Assembly: GCA_947503145.1 (NCBI GenBank)
Contig: CANNCP010000008.1
Location: 140,680-204,679 of the forward strand
DNA length: 64,000 nt
Direction: 5' to 3'
Origin: an uncultured Roseovarius sp.
Lineage (GTDB): Bacteria > Pseudomonadota > Alphaproteobacteria > Rhodobacterales > Rhodobacteraceae
Shown: positions 1 to 8,895 of the stretch, in pieces
Position numbering within the stretch: the stretch's first letter is position 1
How the letters are laid out: every line of letters starts with the position of its first letter
Program-made: the position numbers and the translations under genes
The notes under the pieces: model-generated
Told to the model about the DNA's origin: nothing
Database searches by the model: none
The model's input: the letters and a program-made list of their open reading frames with translations, nothing else

Positions 1-1
1 G

Positions 2-562
2 GTGATGGCGGCATGGCTCGCCTTTCTCAAGTCGCGGTTGCTGTTGCCGCCGGATCCCACCGAAGAAGGACCGTCGGGCGAGGAACTGGCGGCGCATCTG
101 GCGTTTCAGCTGGAGCGATTACAGGCAATGCGTGACGCTGCTGCGCGGCTGATGGCGCGAGACCGGCTGGGGCGCGATTTCTTTGCCCGTGGCATTCCGG
201 AAGAAATCGAAAGAACCCGGCGCATCACTTATACCGCATCGCTGCTCGACCTGATGCAGGGCTATGCACGCACCCGCACGCGGGACGAGTTTCGCCCCTA
301 TGCGATGGATCGCGATTCGATCTATTCGCTGGAACAGGCGCTGGACCGGATGCGCGGATTGATCGGATTTGCCGGCACCTGGACCGACATTTCAACCTAT
401 TTGCCGGATGGCTTCGGCACTGACTCGGCGCGCCGCCGGTCGGCCACTGCATCGACCTTTGCCGCCTCTCTGGAACTGGCCAAGGAGGGCCGGATCGAGT
501 TGCGGCAGGCAGAGGTGTTTGCGCCGATCCAACTGCGCCGCAAGGATCAAGAGCATGAATGA
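2..562 (+). CDS. scpA: Segregation and condensation protein A, C-terminal part (partial at window start)
   Basis: This is the C-terminal ~186 residues of the kleisin ScpA, which bridges the SMC heads and binds ScpB in the chromosome-condensing SMC-ScpAB complex. The reading frame is open to the first bases of the window, so the true start lies upstream. Visible signs are the helical stretch with LLLPPDPTEEGPSGEE near the top, typical of the middle of alphaproteobacterial ScpA, and a C-terminal winged-helix-like end (LELAKEGRIELRQAEVFAPI). Its stop overlaps the scpB start by 8 bp, implying translational coupling. Family assignment is from motif recognition and from the scpA-scpB order. Confidence 0.9.
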   Translation: MMAAWLAFLKSRLLLPPDPTEEGPSGEELAAHLAFQLERLQAMRDAAARLMARDRLGRDFFARGIPEEIERTRRITYTASLLDLMQGYARTRTRDEFRPYAMDRDSIYSLEQALDRMRGLIGFAGTWTDISTYLPDGFGTDSARRRSATASTFAASLELAKEGRIELRQAEVFAPIQLRRKDQEHE

Positions 563-1223
563 CGACGCTGACAATACGCCACAAAGCCTGTTTCAGGCGC
601 CAACCATCGGCGAACAGGAGCGCATGATCGAAGCGATCCTCTTTGCCAGTGCCGACCCGGTGACGATCCGTGATCTGAACGCGCGCATGCCTCACGGCAG
701 CGACGCCGCCGAGGCGCTGGTGCATCTGCGCAAACGCTACGAGGGACGCGGTGTGACGCTGATGCGGGTGGGCGATGCCTGGGTGATGCGCACCGCGCCC
801 GACCTGGGGTTCCTGATGCAGCGCGAGACGGTCGAGACCCGCAAGATGAGCCGTGCCGCGATTGAGACGTTGGCGATCATCGCCTATCATCAGCCCGTCA
901 CCCGCGCCGAGATCGAGGAAATCCGTGGCGTATCCGTCAGCCGCGGCACGGTTGACCAATTGCTTGAAATGGAATGGATCCGCTTTGGCAGGCGCAAGAT
1001 GACGCCAGGCCGTCCGGTGACTTTTGTCGTGACCGAAACGTTCCTGAGCCATTTTGGCCTGGAAAGTGTCCGCGATTTGCCGGGGCTGAAAGAACTGCGC
1101 GCGGCAGGGCTGCTGGATAACCGGTTGCCACCGTCGTCGATGCCGGGGGCCGGCTCGGATGACGACGAGAGCGAGGAGGGCGTTGTCCCGGACGAGGATC
1201 AAACCGAACTTTTCGAAGAATGA
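555..1223 (+). CDS. scpB: Segregation and condensation protein B
   Basis: ScpB is the dimeric winged-helix partner of ScpA in the SMC condensin complex and is cytoplasmic/nucleoid-associated. The 222-residue product has the family core: EQERMIEAILFASADPVT at the start of the first winged helix, then ALETLAIIAYHQPVTRAEIE-like sequence (here ETLAIIAYHQPVTRAEIEEI) and VSRGTVDQLLEMEWI in the second. An acidic tail (DDDESEEGVVPDEDQ) ends the protein. The start chosen is the ATG that overlaps the scpA stop. A longer reading frame beginning further upstream would lie inside scpA and lacks homology. Confidence 0.93.
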   Translation: MNDDADNTPQSLFQAPTIGEQERMIEAILFASADPVTIRDLNARMPHGSDAAEALVHLRKRYEGRGVTLMRVGDAWVMRTAPDLGFLMQRETVETRKMSRAAIETLAIIAYHQPVTRAEIEEIRGVSVSRGTVDQLLEMEWIRFGRRKMTPGRPVTFVVTETFLSHFGLESVRDLPGLKELRAAGLLDNRLPPSSMPGAGSDDDESEEGVVPDEDQTELFEE

Positions 1224-1293
1224 AGCCGTTTGCCCTGAAAACTCCATGTTTGTGTGCTATATTCCTTTTCAGAGGAAAATCGAGGAGGGCGCG

Positions 1294-1512
1294 ATGAACG
1301 CTAATCGGATAATCACCATGGTCATGCGTATGGTCATGCGCCGCCTGATGCGATCCGGTGTGAATTCCGGGATGGACGCCGTGGGCAAACGGATGAACCG
1401 GGGCAAGGATGGTACGGCACCCGGCGCGCAGACATCTGGCCCTGCAACGGGCGACGCGCAGAAACGGATGAAGCGGACCATGCGCATGACGCGCAAGATA
1501 GGCCGCATGTAG
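1294..1512 (+). CDS. Small Met/Arg-rich protein of unknown function
   Basis: A 72-residue, very basic protein with about a dozen methionines, arranged as two Met/Arg-rich helices (ITMVMRMVMRRLMRSG at the N-terminus and KRMKRTMRMTRKIGRM at the C-terminus) joined by a Gly/Ala/Thr-rich linker. A good ribosome-binding site (GAGGAGG) lies just upstream of the ATG and it follows scpB by 70 bp on the same strand. I do not recognise a named family. The two amphipathic basic ends suggest a membrane- or nucleic-acid-associated helix, but this is inference. Its position next to scpAB suggests possible cotranscription. Confidence 0.65.
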   Translation: MNANRIITMVMRMVMRRLMRSGVNSGMDAVGKRMNRGKDGTAPGAQTSGPATGDAQKRMKRTMRMTRKIGRM

Positions 1513-1518
1513 CGCTGT

Positions 1519-2619
1519 TCAGCCGCTTCTGAAGTGCTTTGACAGTTTGAGCCCCTGGCCCTGGTAATTCGAGGCCAGCGCCGCACCGTAGAGCCGTGCA
1601 GGCATCTGCGACATCCGCTCATAGACCAGCCGCCCGACGATCTGACCATGCTCCAGCACGAATGGGGCCTCGTGGCAGCGCACTTCGAGCACCCCGCGTG
1701 ACCCGATCCCGTCGCTGGAATGGCCAAAGCCGGGATCGAAGAACCCCGCATAATGCACCCTGAATTCGCCCACCATGGCCAGATATGGCGCCATTTCGGC
1801 GGCGCAATTGGGCGGGATGGTGATCGCCTCGCGGCTGACGAGGATGTAGAATGCGCCGGGATCAAGAATGATGCGCCCCTCCGAGGTGCGGATTTCCTCC
1901 CAGAACTCCGCGGGATCGTAGTACCCCGGTTTGTCGAGGTCGATCACACCGGTATGGGGCTTGGCGCGGTAGCCGACCAGATCGCCGGTCGCTGGTTTCA
2001 GATCAACCGAAAAGCCCAGACCATCCGAGATCACCGGATCGCCTGAGACGATCGGGACGGTCGCGTGCAGCTCGGACAGTTCGGCATCCGTCAATATGGT
2101 CCTGCCGACACGAAAGATGATCTGGTTCAGCATCTGTCCCGTGCGGGCCACGATGGAAAAGGAGCGCGGGCAAATCTCGACATAGAGCTGTCCGTGATAG
2201 CCATCCGGCACGCGGTCGAATTCGACGCCCTGATCGGTGATCACCCGGGTCAGCAGGTCGAGCCGCCCGATCGAGGATTTGGCCGAGGCCGCAGCAGAGA
2301 TACCTTTGGGCAGGGCCAGGGCCTCCATCAGGGGGACGACGTAAACGCAGCCCTTTTCCAGAACGGCGCCGCCCGTCAGGTCCATCTCATGCATCCGGAA
2401 ATCGGCCAGCCGTTCGGATACCGTTGCGGCCTTGCCAGTCAGAAAGGACGCGCGCACCCGGTAGGCCGTCGTGCCGAGCCGAAGGTCAAGTGACGCGGGC
2501 TGAATCTGTCCGTCTGCGATGGGCGATATGGCCGTAATGCTGCCTGCATCAATGAGTGTCTGCAACTGGCTGTCGCACAGCACGCCGGTCGGCAGATCAG
2601 TGTTGGCAAGATCAATCAT
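1519..2619 (-). CDS. dcd: 2'-deoxycytidine 5'-triphosphate deaminase, long two-domain form
   Basis: Deaminates dCTP to dUTP in pyrimidine deoxynucleotide supply. The 366-residue protein is about twice the length of the E. coli Dcd trimer subunit and consists of two dUTPase-fold halves, the arrangement known in many Alphaproteobacteria. The N-terminal half contains QPASLDLRLGTTAYRVRASF and SAKSSIGRLDLLTRVITDQG. The second half contains MVGEFRVHYAGFFDPGFGHS and HEAPFVLEHGQIVGRLVYE. The gene ends 7 bp from the stop of the convergent small gene, so the 3' ends almost touch. Its start is 57 bp from the tRNA-Pro 3' end, with that tRNA's terminator between them. Confidence 0.92.
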   Translation of the reverse strand: MIDLANTDLPTGVLCDSQLQTLIDAGSITAISPIADGQIQPASLDLRLGTTAYRVRASFLTGKAATVSERLADFRMHEMDLTGGAVLEKGCVYVVPLMEALALPKGISAAASAKSSIGRLDLLTRVITDQGVEFDRVPDGYHGQLYVEICPRSFSIVARTGQMLNQIIFRVGRTILTDAELSELHATVPIVSGDPVISDGLGFSVDLKPATGDLVGYRAKPHTGVIDLDKPGYYDPAEFWEEIRTSEGRIILDPGAFYILVSREAITIPPNCAAEMAPYLAMVGEFRVHYAGFFDPGFGHSSDGIGSRGVLEVRCHEAPFVLEHGQIVGRLVYERMSQMPARLYGAALASNYQGQGLKLSKHFRSG

Positions 2620-2637
2620 GGGACCCCCTGAAACGAC

Positions 2638-2670
2638 AAAACGCCCGCAGGTTAAACCTTTCGGGCGTTT
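2638..2670 (-). terminator. Rho-independent terminator downstream of tRNA-Pro
   Basis: On the minus strand AAACGCCCG pairs with CGGGCGTTT around a 14-nt loop, followed by a T-rich stretch. It lies directly 3' of the tRNA-Pro gene and upstream of the dcd start, so it should end tRNA transcription. Confidence 0.75.
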
Positions 2671-2676
2671 CGATCT

Positions 2677-2753
2677 TGGTCGGGCTAGCAGGACTCGAAC
2701 CTGCGACCTTCCGTCCCCCAGACGGACGCGCTACCAGACTGCGCCATAGCCCG
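2677..2753 (-). tRNA. tRNA-Pro (anticodon GGG)
   Basis: A full cloverleaf on the minus strand: acceptor CGGGCTA/TAGCCCG, D-arm GCGCAGTCTGGTAGCGC, anticodon stem TCCGT/ACGGA with loop CTGGGGG (anticodon GGG, reading CCC/CCU), T-arm GCAGGTTCGAGTCCTGC, and a genomically encoded ACCA end at the low-coordinate side. A terminator hairpin follows immediately. Confidence 0.95.
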
Positions 2754-2815
2754 ACTTTGCGCGTTACATACCCGTTTTCAGCGCAGGAACAAGAGGTAAT
2801 CGCCAACTTTCGTCC

Positions 2816-3991
2816 TTATGATTCCGAGGCGGAGGGCCGGGCCTCTTGTGTCTTGCGCAGCCTGTCGGCCAACGCGTTCAGCGTGGCGGCCTGGGCGGGT
2901 GTGGCCCGGCGCAATGCTGCGAGGGCGCTCAGCGCGGAAGGAGCGCCGGGGATATCATTATCCGCCGGATCGGATGGGGTGGTGATGGGCGTGGCGCGTG
3001 GCGCTTGGGCTGGCTCCTGGGCTTCGGGGGCAGGCTCTGCCTCTTGTTGTGGTGCAGCGGAGTCGTCTGCGTGAGCAGGATCTGGTTCAGGCGGGGCGGC
3101 TTCAGGCTCCGCCTCGGTCCGCGCGCTTTCCGGTTCCGGGGCGGGGTCATGGCCCGATGTCTGCTCCGGCTCCACCGTCTCTGCGGCTTCGGGGGCTGCG
3201 TCCGGCGCAGGCTCTGGCACCGATTCGCCGGTTTCCTGTGGGGCCGACGGCGGCAGAGCGTCCTCGTCTGGCTCAGTGATGCCAGCTGGGGGCGTCGGGG
3301 CGTCTGGCGCGTGTGCGCCGCGCTCTTCGAGGCTCTGCTTTAGAAATCTCGGCATGCCGCTGGTTTCGTCCGGTTGGCTGGGCGGCGGCGTGGGTATTTC
3401 GGCTTGGGGCAGGGGATCGCTATCGTTATCACCCTCGGACGCAGCCATTTCCGTTTCCGAAGAGTCAGGGTGGCCAGGATCTGCGGCCTCTTGCGGCAGA
3501 TCGGCCTCGGGTGCAGGCGCTGGGATCTCTTCTGCGGTGTCTTCTGACGCATCCGTATCAACGCTGCTTTGCATGTCCAAAGCGGAGCTGTCTGCGGGCG
3601 TTGCCGCCTGCGGTTTGTCCCGCTCAAAGCTCAGGACCTTGCCTTTGGGCTCTTCATCCAGGGCCGTCACATCGAGCGCGATGCCGCTGATCTCTTGCGC
3701 GTCGTCAGCATCGGATTCCAGCGGTGGCGACAATGCGGAAACTTCTTTAACGCCTTGTTCACGCAAAACTTTCTGCACGCCTTTTATGGTCATGCCATCT
3801 TCGTGCAAAAGTTTGCGAATACCCCCCAGAAGCTGCATGTCCGCCGGACGGTAATAGCGTCGCCCGCCCGCGCGCTTGACGGGTTTTACCTGGGTGAACT
3901 TGCTTTCCCAGAATCGCAAGACATGCGCGGGAATACCCAGCCAGTCGGCTACCTCGCTGATGGTACGAAAGGCGTCAGCGGATTTCGCCAT
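2816..3991 (-). CDS. MerR-family transcriptional regulator with long Pro/Glu/Ala-rich tail
   Basis: The first ~90 residues form a MerR-type winged helix-turn-helix ([20 protein letters not shown], then [20 protein letters not shown]). The remaining ~300 residues are low-complexity, rich in Pro, Glu, Ala and Asp, and probably disordered; residues near the end ([20 protein letters not shown]) may form a short helix. It is the last gene of the yceD-rpmF-plsX-fabH-ihfA operon, with a 9-bp gap from ihfA, a position conserved in Rhodobacteraceae. No metal-binding cysteines typical of metal-sensing MerR proteins are visible, so the signal is unknown. Confidence 0.85.
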   Translation of the reverse strand: MAKSADAFRTISEVADWLGIPAHVLRFWESKFTQVKPVKRAGGRRYYRPADMQLLGGIRKLLHEDGMTIKGVQKVLREQGVKEVSALSPPLESDADDAQEISGIALDVTALDEEPKGKVLSFERDKPQAATPADSSALDMQSSVDTDASEDTAEEIPAPAPEADLPQEAADPGHPDSSETEMAASEGDNDSDPLPQAEIPTPPPSQPDETSGMPRFLKQSLEERGAHAPDAPTPPAGITEPDEDALPPSAPQETGESVPEPAPDAAPEAAETVEPEQTSGHDPAPEPESARTEAEPEAAPPEPDPAHADDSAAPQQEAEPAPEAQEPAQAPRATPITTPSDPADNDIPGAPSALSALAALRRATPAQAATLNALADRLRKTQEARPSASES

Positions 3992-4000
3992 GATCCTGCC

Positions 4001-4303
4001 TTAGGCCTTGTTCCCCGCGGCAACGCGGTCTTTCATCAGGTGTGAGGGCCTGAAGGTGAGAACGCGGCGCGGATTGATCGGTACTTCTTCGCCGGTTTTG
4101 GGGTTGCGCCCGACGCGCGCCGATTTATCGCGCACCGAGAACGTGCCAAAAGACGATATCTTGACCTGCTCGCCGCGCACCAGCGCATCGGACATGTGTT
4201 CAAGTACGCTTTCAACAAGCTGGGCTGAATCATTGCGCGAAAGACCGACCTCGCGAAAGATGGCTTCGCTCAGATCCATGCGCGTCAGTGTCTTGTCACT
4301 CAT
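4001..4303 (-). CDS. ihfA: Integration host factor subunit alpha
   Basis: Nucleoid-associated DNA-bending protein that dimerises with IhfB. The 100-residue length is normal. The N-terminal helices ([20 protein letters not shown]) are followed by the DNA-binding beta-arm region with [20 protein letters not shown], including the Pro at the arm tip that intercalates into DNA. It sits between fabH and the merR-type gene on the same strand, the usual alphaproteobacterial order, with a 109-bp gap to fabH that could hold its own promoter. Confidence 0.95.
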   Translation of the reverse strand: MSDKTLTRMDLSEAIFREVGLSRNDSAQLVESVLEHMSDALVRGEQVKISSFGTFSVRDKSARVGRNPKTGEEVPINPRRVLTFRPSHLMKDRVAAGNKA

Positions 4304-4412
4304 TCTGTCCCCCCGGTTTTGTTTTCATCACAATAGTGGTGAAGAATTTTGAAAGTCAATGTAACAGCTTGCAGGCGGCAGCTTATGTCTGCCGGGTGCC
4401 GCGATTGTGCCG

Positions 4413-5387
4413 CTACCAGCGCAGGGCCACCGCGCCCCAGGCCAGACCGCCGCCGATGGCCTCGCTGAGAATCAGATCGCCGGGCTTGATCCGGCCGTCG
4501 CGGACGCCCACGGACAGCGCCAGCGGGATCGAGGCGGCAGAGGTATTGCCGTGATCCTGTACCGTCAGGATGACCCGATCCATCGGTACGTTCATCTTCC
4601 TGGCGGTGCCGGCGATGATGCGGATATTGGCCTGATGCGGCACGATCCAGTCCACATCAGTGCTCGCCAGGCCGACCTTGGCCAGTGCTGTATCGGCGGT
4701 CTGGCTCAGCTTTTCGACCGCCTGACGGAACAAGAGGTTACCCTGCATGCGCAGCTTGCCCGATGTGCCGGTCGTGCCGACGCCGCCATCCACATAGAGC
4801 ATGTCGCGATAGCGCCCGTCCGATTGCAGGTCGGTCGCCAGAATGCCACGATCGGCGTTGGTACCGTCGCCGGTCGCCGCCTCAAGCACCAGTGCGCCTG
4901 CGCCGTCGCCGAAGAGGACGCAGGTGCTGCGGTCCTGCCAGTCCAATATGCGGCTGAACGTCTCGGCCCCGATCACCAGCAGCCGTTCGGCCTGGCCTGC
5001 AACAATCAGCGCATTGGCGGTGCTGAGCGCATAAATGAACCCGGCACAGACCGCCTGCACGTCAAAGGCAAAGCCGTGGGTCATCCCCAGCTTGCTCTGT
5101 ACCATCGTGCCGACCGAAGGAAAGGTCAGGTCCGGCGTCGAGGTCGCGATGATGATACCGTCAATGTCATCTGGGGACAGCCCTGCATGGTCTAATGCAG
5201 CGCGCGCGGCCTTTGTGGCGAGGTCGGATGTGCTCTCGTCTTCGGCGGCGAAATGACGCTGCTCGATCCCCGAACGGGTCTTGATCCATTCGTCAGATGT
5301 ATCGAGAGAGGCTTCGAATTCGGAATTCGGCACGATCCTTTCGGGCAGATAATGCCCGATGCCCCGTGCGACGGCGCGTCTTGTCAT
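4413..5387 (-). CDS. fabH: Beta-ketoacyl-ACP synthase III
   Basis: Condenses acetyl-CoA with malonyl-ACP to start fatty acid synthesis type II. The 324-residue protein shows the whole catalytic triad: the Cys in DVQAVCAGF (around residue 114), the His in VPHQANIRI and the Asn in DHGNTSAAS. The N-terminus carries the typical GIGHYLPERIVPN opening, and the C-terminus GLAWGAVALRW matches the family end. The ATG overlaps the plsX stop by 4 bp (ATGA), so the two are translationally coupled in the phospholipid/fatty-acid operon. Confidence 0.96.
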   Translation of the reverse strand: MTRRAVARGIGHYLPERIVPNSEFEASLDTSDEWIKTRSGIEQRHFAAEDESTSDLATKAARAALDHAGLSPDDIDGIIIATSTPDLTFPSVGTMVQSKLGMTHGFAFDVQAVCAGFIYALSTANALIVAGQAERLLVIGAETFSRILDWQDRSTCVLFGDGAGALVLEAATGDGTNADRGILATDLQSDGRYRDMLYVDGGVGTTGTSGKLRMQGNLLFRQAVEKLSQTADTALAKVGLASTDVDWIVPHQANIRIIAGTARKMNVPMDRVILTVQDHGNTSAASIPLALSVGVRDGRIKPGDLILSEAIGGGLAWGAVALRW

Positions 5388-6484
5388 GATTTTTCACCGT
5401 CCTCTTCATTCTGCGTATCCTGCGTGGGCAGAGAGGCAGATGCAACCCGTGCTGCGAGTCTTTCGGAAAACCCGATTTCGGCCAGTTGAAAGCCCAGTTT
5501 CAACGCCGCCGAAATGCCGGTGGCGTCCGCTGCGCCGTGGGATTTGATAACCGTACCGTTGAGCCCGAGGAACACACCGCCATTGACGCGGCGCGGGTCG
5601 ATCCGCTTTTTCAGGCGCTGCAGCGAAGTGTAGGCCAGCAGCGACGCCAGCCGCGAGAGAAGCGAATATCTGAACACTTCGCGCAGCAGTTCGGCGATCA
5701 TGGTCGCGGTGCCTTCACCGGTTTTCAGTGCCACATTGCCGGTAAATCCATCGGTGACGATCACATCGCATGTGTCGCCGGGCAGATCGCGCCCCTCGAC
5801 GAACCCGACAAAATCAAAATCGGCAGACGGCGCATTGGCCGAAATGAGGTCATGCGCCTCTTTCAGCTCGGAGCGCCCCTTGTGCTCTTCGGTGCCGACA
5901 TTCAGCAGGCCGATTCGGGGACGTGCCACGCCAAAGCCGTTGCGGGCATAAGAGGTGCCCATCAGCGCGTATTGCATGAGATCCTTGGCGTCCGCGCGGA
6001 TATCCGCGCCACCATCCAGCAGCACGTTGAATCCTTGTGGATTGCGTGACGGCCACATCACGGCGATGGCCGGGCGGAAAATGCCGGGCAGGCGGCGCAG
6101 GCGCAGCACTGACATCATCATCAGCGCGCCGGTATTGCCGCAGGAGACGCAAACCGTCGCTTCGCCGACCCGCACCGATTCGAGGGCGGACCACATCGAG
6201 GTGGATTGGCTGTTGCGCATCACCTGACTCGGCTTGTCGTGCATCGACACCACGTCGGGTGCGTCACGAATCTCGACACAGTCGGTCAGGTGCCTGCGTT
6301 TGGCGACAAGGCGCTCAAGCTCGTCCTTGCGGCCGTGCAGGATGAAACCGATATTGGGGTTCTTGCGCGCTGACTTGGCGATACCGGCCACCACCGTGGC
6401 CGGCCCCATGTCACCACCCATCGCATCGACCGAAATTATGGTGCGGCCGGCCCCCGTCTTGTTCTGATCGGGATGCGCGGTCAT
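5384..6484 (-). CDS. plsX: Phosphate acyltransferase PlsX
   Basis: Converts acyl-ACP and phosphate to acyl-phosphate for the PlsY/PlsC route to phosphatidic acid. The family signature ISVDAMGGDMGPATVVAGI is near the N-terminus, followed by the ADIRADAKDLMQYALMG and NVGTEEHKGRSELKEA segments. I chose the ATG giving MTAHPDQNK, which places the first beta-strand at residue ~16. An ATG ten codons further upstream is possible but would add a Gly/Arg-rich leader without homology. Order rpmF-plsX-fabH is conserved. Confidence 0.95.
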   Translation of the reverse strand: MTAHPDQNKTGAGRTIISVDAMGGDMGPATVVAGIAKSARKNPNIGFILHGRKDELERLVAKRRHLTDCVEIRDAPDVVSMHDKPSQVMRNSQSTSMWSALESVRVGEATVCVSCGNTGALMMMSVLRLRRLPGIFRPAIAVMWPSRNPQGFNVLLDGGADIRADAKDLMQYALMGTSYARNGFGVARPRIGLLNVGTEEHKGRSELKEAHDLISANAPSADFDFVGFVEGRDLPGDTCDVIVTDGFTGNVALKTGEGTATMIAELLREVFRYSLLSRLASLLAYTSLQRLKKRIDPRRVNGGVFLGLNGTVIKSHGAADATGISAALKLGFQLAEIGFSERLAARVASASLPTQDTQNEEDGEKS

Positions 6485-6520
6485 CAGGGCGGTCCGTCCT
6501 CTGCAGGTCCCCAAGCGGGG

Positions 6521-6727
6521 TTAGGCTGCGTCTTCGTCCAGATCGACCTCATCCGCCATCGCCACGATTTCGCGGTCGGCATAGTGGCCACAGGCAGGGC
6601 ACACATGGTGAGGGCGCTTCAATTCCCCGCAGTTGGGGCATTCGTTCGGGTTCGCTGCGCTGAGCGAGTCGTGCGCGCGGCGATTGTTGCGGCGCGATTT
6701 CGATACTTTGTTCTGCTGGACAGCCAT
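6521..6727 (-). CDS. rpmF: Large ribosomal subunit protein bL32
   Basis: 68-residue ribosomal protein with the conserved N-terminus [20 protein letters not shown] and a CxxC...CxxC zinc ribbon ([18 protein letters not shown]). All four cysteines are present, so this is the zinc-binding form. It lies between the DUF177 gene and plsX on the same strand, the classical yceD-rpmF-plsX order. Confidence 0.97.
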   Translation of the reverse strand: MAVQQNKVSKSRRNNRRAHDSLSAANPNECPNCGELKRPHHVCPACGHYADREIVAMADEVDLDEDAA

Positions 6728-6893
6728 TGTGCGATCCTACTATCCTTGGGGCACATACGGCCCGGTTTCACATGGTCTCGCGGCTCTTAGTCTGTCCAGA
6801 GCCAGCGGTTCAACCCCAAATTCCGATGGAACGGCGAAAATACAACTAAATCGCACAAGGGCAAGTGGTTTCTCGCATCTTTCGGCGCGGGTA

Positions 6894-7445
6894 TCAGTCG
6901 TCTTCTTCCAGTTTCGACTTCAGCGCGGCCAAACCGGCGAAGGGTTTCAGGTCCGCGTCCCTGAGCGGCGTCGTGCCGGGCGCGGCAAATACCGATTCTT
7001 CCAGCTCGGCGCCGCTTGCACGTGGATAATCGGGCAGCGCCAACGCCAGCGCCTCGGCCATGACCTGGCTCAGATCGACGGTGCCGGTCAGCGGCTCGAT
7101 CGTCTCGTCCTCGGGCATTTCGATCTCTTCGACGTCTCCGGCGTCAGGCATATCGGCAAGAAAGCGCCGCACCACGGTACGGTCAATGCGCGTCGTTACC
7201 GGCGCGAGCGTGACGACACAGGATTGCACGACGGTCGCGCCCAGGCTGGCGTCGAGCCGCCAGTCGCGGCTGCCTTCGGGCGAAAGCTGCCCGGTAAAAC
7301 CGAGTTTGCGAATCGCCTGCACGTCCAGCAATTTTGCCAGCGCCGCGCGCGCCGTGGCGTCCGGAGCAAGGTCAAAGGCCACGGGCCCGGCCTGTGACAG
7401 GTCCGAAATGCGCAGAATAACCGGGGTTTCGGGATGTTGTGCCAT
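6894..7445 (-). CDS. YceD/DUF177 family protein
   Basis: A 183-residue DUF177 protein, the family that precedes rpmF across bacteria and, in other organisms, has been linked to 23S rRNA accumulation. It contains the family core around QSCVVTLAPVTTRIDRTVVR, followed by an acidic region and the PLTGTVDLSQVMAEALALAL motif. The usual CxRCL cysteine pair of DUF177 is reduced to a single Cys in VVQSCVVTL. A 166-bp gap separates it from rpmF, and it is divergent from bamE across a 91-bp shared promoter region. Confidence 0.85.
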   Translation of the reverse strand: MAQHPETPVILRISDLSQAGPVAFDLAPDATARAALAKLLDVQAIRKLGFTGQLSPEGSRDWRLDASLGATVVQSCVVTLAPVTTRIDRTVVRRFLADMPDAGDVEEIEMPEDETIEPLTGTVDLSQVMAEALALALPDYPRASGAELEESVFAAPGTTPLRDADLKPFAGLAALKSKLEEDD

Positions 7446-7536
7446 TGGTTAAACCTTTATCCTTTTCTTGAACCTCTTGGCCACCTTGTTGTAAGCCGGA
7501 TAAAAGCCCGGCTGGGCTGAAATCAAGGGGGTAATC

Positions 7537-7989
7537 ATGACAGGGCTCAAATTCACGCTGCGCATCGTTGTCGCCGCTCTTGGGCTCGCCTCCCTTGTGG
7601 CGTGCACGGCAATCTATCGCAACCATGGCTATGTGCCGACCGACGAAGATTTGAATCAGTTGGTCGTCGGGGTCGATTCGCGCGCCACGGTAGATGACGT
7701 GATCGGCGCGCCCTCTGCGGCCGGAGTCCTGGGAGAGGGTGATTATTATTACGTTCGCAGCCGGATGAAGCATTTCGGCATGCTGCGTCCCGAGGTGGTC
7801 GAGCGGCGGGTGCTGGCGATCAGCTTTGACCAGAGCGACACGATCGCCAATATCGAGACGTTCAGCCTGCGCGATGGCAATATCGTGCCGCTCACCCGGC
7901 GCGTGACTGATTCTTCGGTCACCGGCAAAGGCATGCTGCGGCAGATCCTCGATAATTTCGGCAACATCGACCCGTCCCAGTTCTTCTAA
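7537..7989 (+). CDS. bamE: Outer membrane protein assembly factor BamE (lipoprotein)
   Basis: BamE is a lipoprotein of the beta-barrel assembly machine at the periplasmic face of the outer membrane. The first ~23 residues are a signal peptide ending in the lipobox LVAC, giving an acylated Cys23. The SmpA/OmlA-type core follows, with DEDLNQLVVGVDSRATVDDV, IGAPS, and the ISFDQSDTIANIETFSL strand. The length of 150 residues fits the alphaproteobacterial family. The stop codon is followed directly by GGCGAAACGCTTC, resembling one arm of an intergenic palindrome seen elsewhere in this window. Confidence 0.9.
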   Translation: MTGLKFTLRIVVAALGLASLVACTAIYRNHGYVPTDEDLNQLVVGVDSRATVDDVIGAPSAAGVLGEGDYYYVRSRMKHFGMLRPEVVERRVLAISFDQSDTIANIETFSLRDGNIVPLTRRVTDSSVTGKGMLRQILDNFGNIDPSQFF

Positions 7990-8107
7990 GGCGAAACGCT
8001 TCAGGTTTGCTTGGGGGGGGGCGCCATCGCAGCGCCACTGCATCGCCATAGATTGTGCGTACCATCGCGCTTGGGTATTCTGTGCCCAGGCTCGGATAGG
8101 GAACGCC

Positions 8108-8848
8108 ATGCCGACATTGACCAAACGGCGCTATCGCGCACGTATCAGCGTGGCACCGGCCGATATAGAGGCGGCCCAGAGACTGCGCGCGCTGACCTTC
8201 GGCACCGGCGGCGCGGACGATCTGGATCGCGACACGTTCGATGCGGTCTGCACTCATATTCTGGTCGATGATTGTCGCAGCGGACAGTTGGTCTGCTGCT
8301 TTCGCATGTTGCCACTGAATGACGGAGCCGAGATCGGGCGCAGCTATTCGGCGCAGTTCTACGAGCTGTCGGCGTTGGCGCGGTTCGACGGTCCGATGGT
8401 CGAGATGGGCCGATTCTGCATTCACCCCGACTGGTGCGACCCGGACATTCTGCGCGCCGCCTGGGGGGCGATGACGCGGTATGTGGACGATCACGGGGTC
8501 GAGATGCTGTTTGGCTGCTCGTCCTTTCACGGCACCGACGCAGACAACTATCTGGATGCCTTTGCGATGCTGAAGGAGCGACACCTGGCGCCGCGTCGCT
8601 GGTTGCCACGGGTTAAGGCACCGCTGGTGTTCCGCTTTGCCCAGAGCCTGCGCCTGCGCAAGCCCGACGCAAAGCTCGCGATGCTGGGCATGCCGCCGCT
8701 GCTGCGGACCTATCTGATGATGGGCGGCTGGGTCAGCGATCATGCGGTGGTGGACCCCGAGATGGGCACGCTGCACGTTTTTACCGGGGTGGAAATCCGT
8801 GCGATTCCCGCCACGCGCAAGCGTTTGTTGCGCGCAGTTGCCATGTAG
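8108..8848 (+). CDS. olsB: Ornithine lipid biosynthesis N-acyltransferase OlsB (GNAT fold)
   Basis: Predicted L-ornithine N-alpha-acyltransferase, which transfers a 3-hydroxyacyl chain from ACP to ornithine to give lyso-ornithine lipid. The 246-residue protein has the OlsB pattern: an N-terminal RALTFGTGGADDLDRDTFDAV-type segment (here AQRLRALTFG followed by DLDRDTFDAVCTHILV), then MVEMGRFCIHPDW, LFGCSSFHGTD and the C-terminal YLMMGGWVSDHAVVDPEMGT. These match the acyl-ACP N-acyltransferase domain. No olsA is adjacent; the O-acyltransferase should be elsewhere. Confidence 0.8.
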   Translation: MPTLTKRRYRARISVAPADIEAAQRLRALTFGTGGADDLDRDTFDAVCTHILVDDCRSGQLVCCFRMLPLNDGAEIGRSYSAQFYELSALARFDGPMVEMGRFCIHPDWCDPDILRAAWGAMTRYVDDHGVEMLFGCSSFHGTDADNYLDAFAMLKERHLAPRRWLPRVKAPLVFRFAQSLRLRKPDAKLAMLGMPPLLRTYLMMGGWVSDHAVVDPEMGTLHVFTGVEIRAIPATRKRLLRAVAM

Positions 8849-8895
8849 GCCTGCGACACCTTGACGGGCAGGCGGGCGCAGGATAGCCCGCGCTC

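Noticed and set aside
225..1247. A 340-codon open frame on the minus strand opposite scpA-scpB
   Set aside because: It is antisense to two well-matched genes, has no family resemblance and reflects the high G+C third-position pattern.
8013..8021. Homopolymer G run after bamE as a frameshift site
   Set aside because: It is in noncoding sequence after the stop, so it affects no gene.
7372..8124. A 250-codon minus-strand open frame opposite bamE
   Set aside because: Antisense to a clear lipoprotein gene and without recognisable protein motifs.
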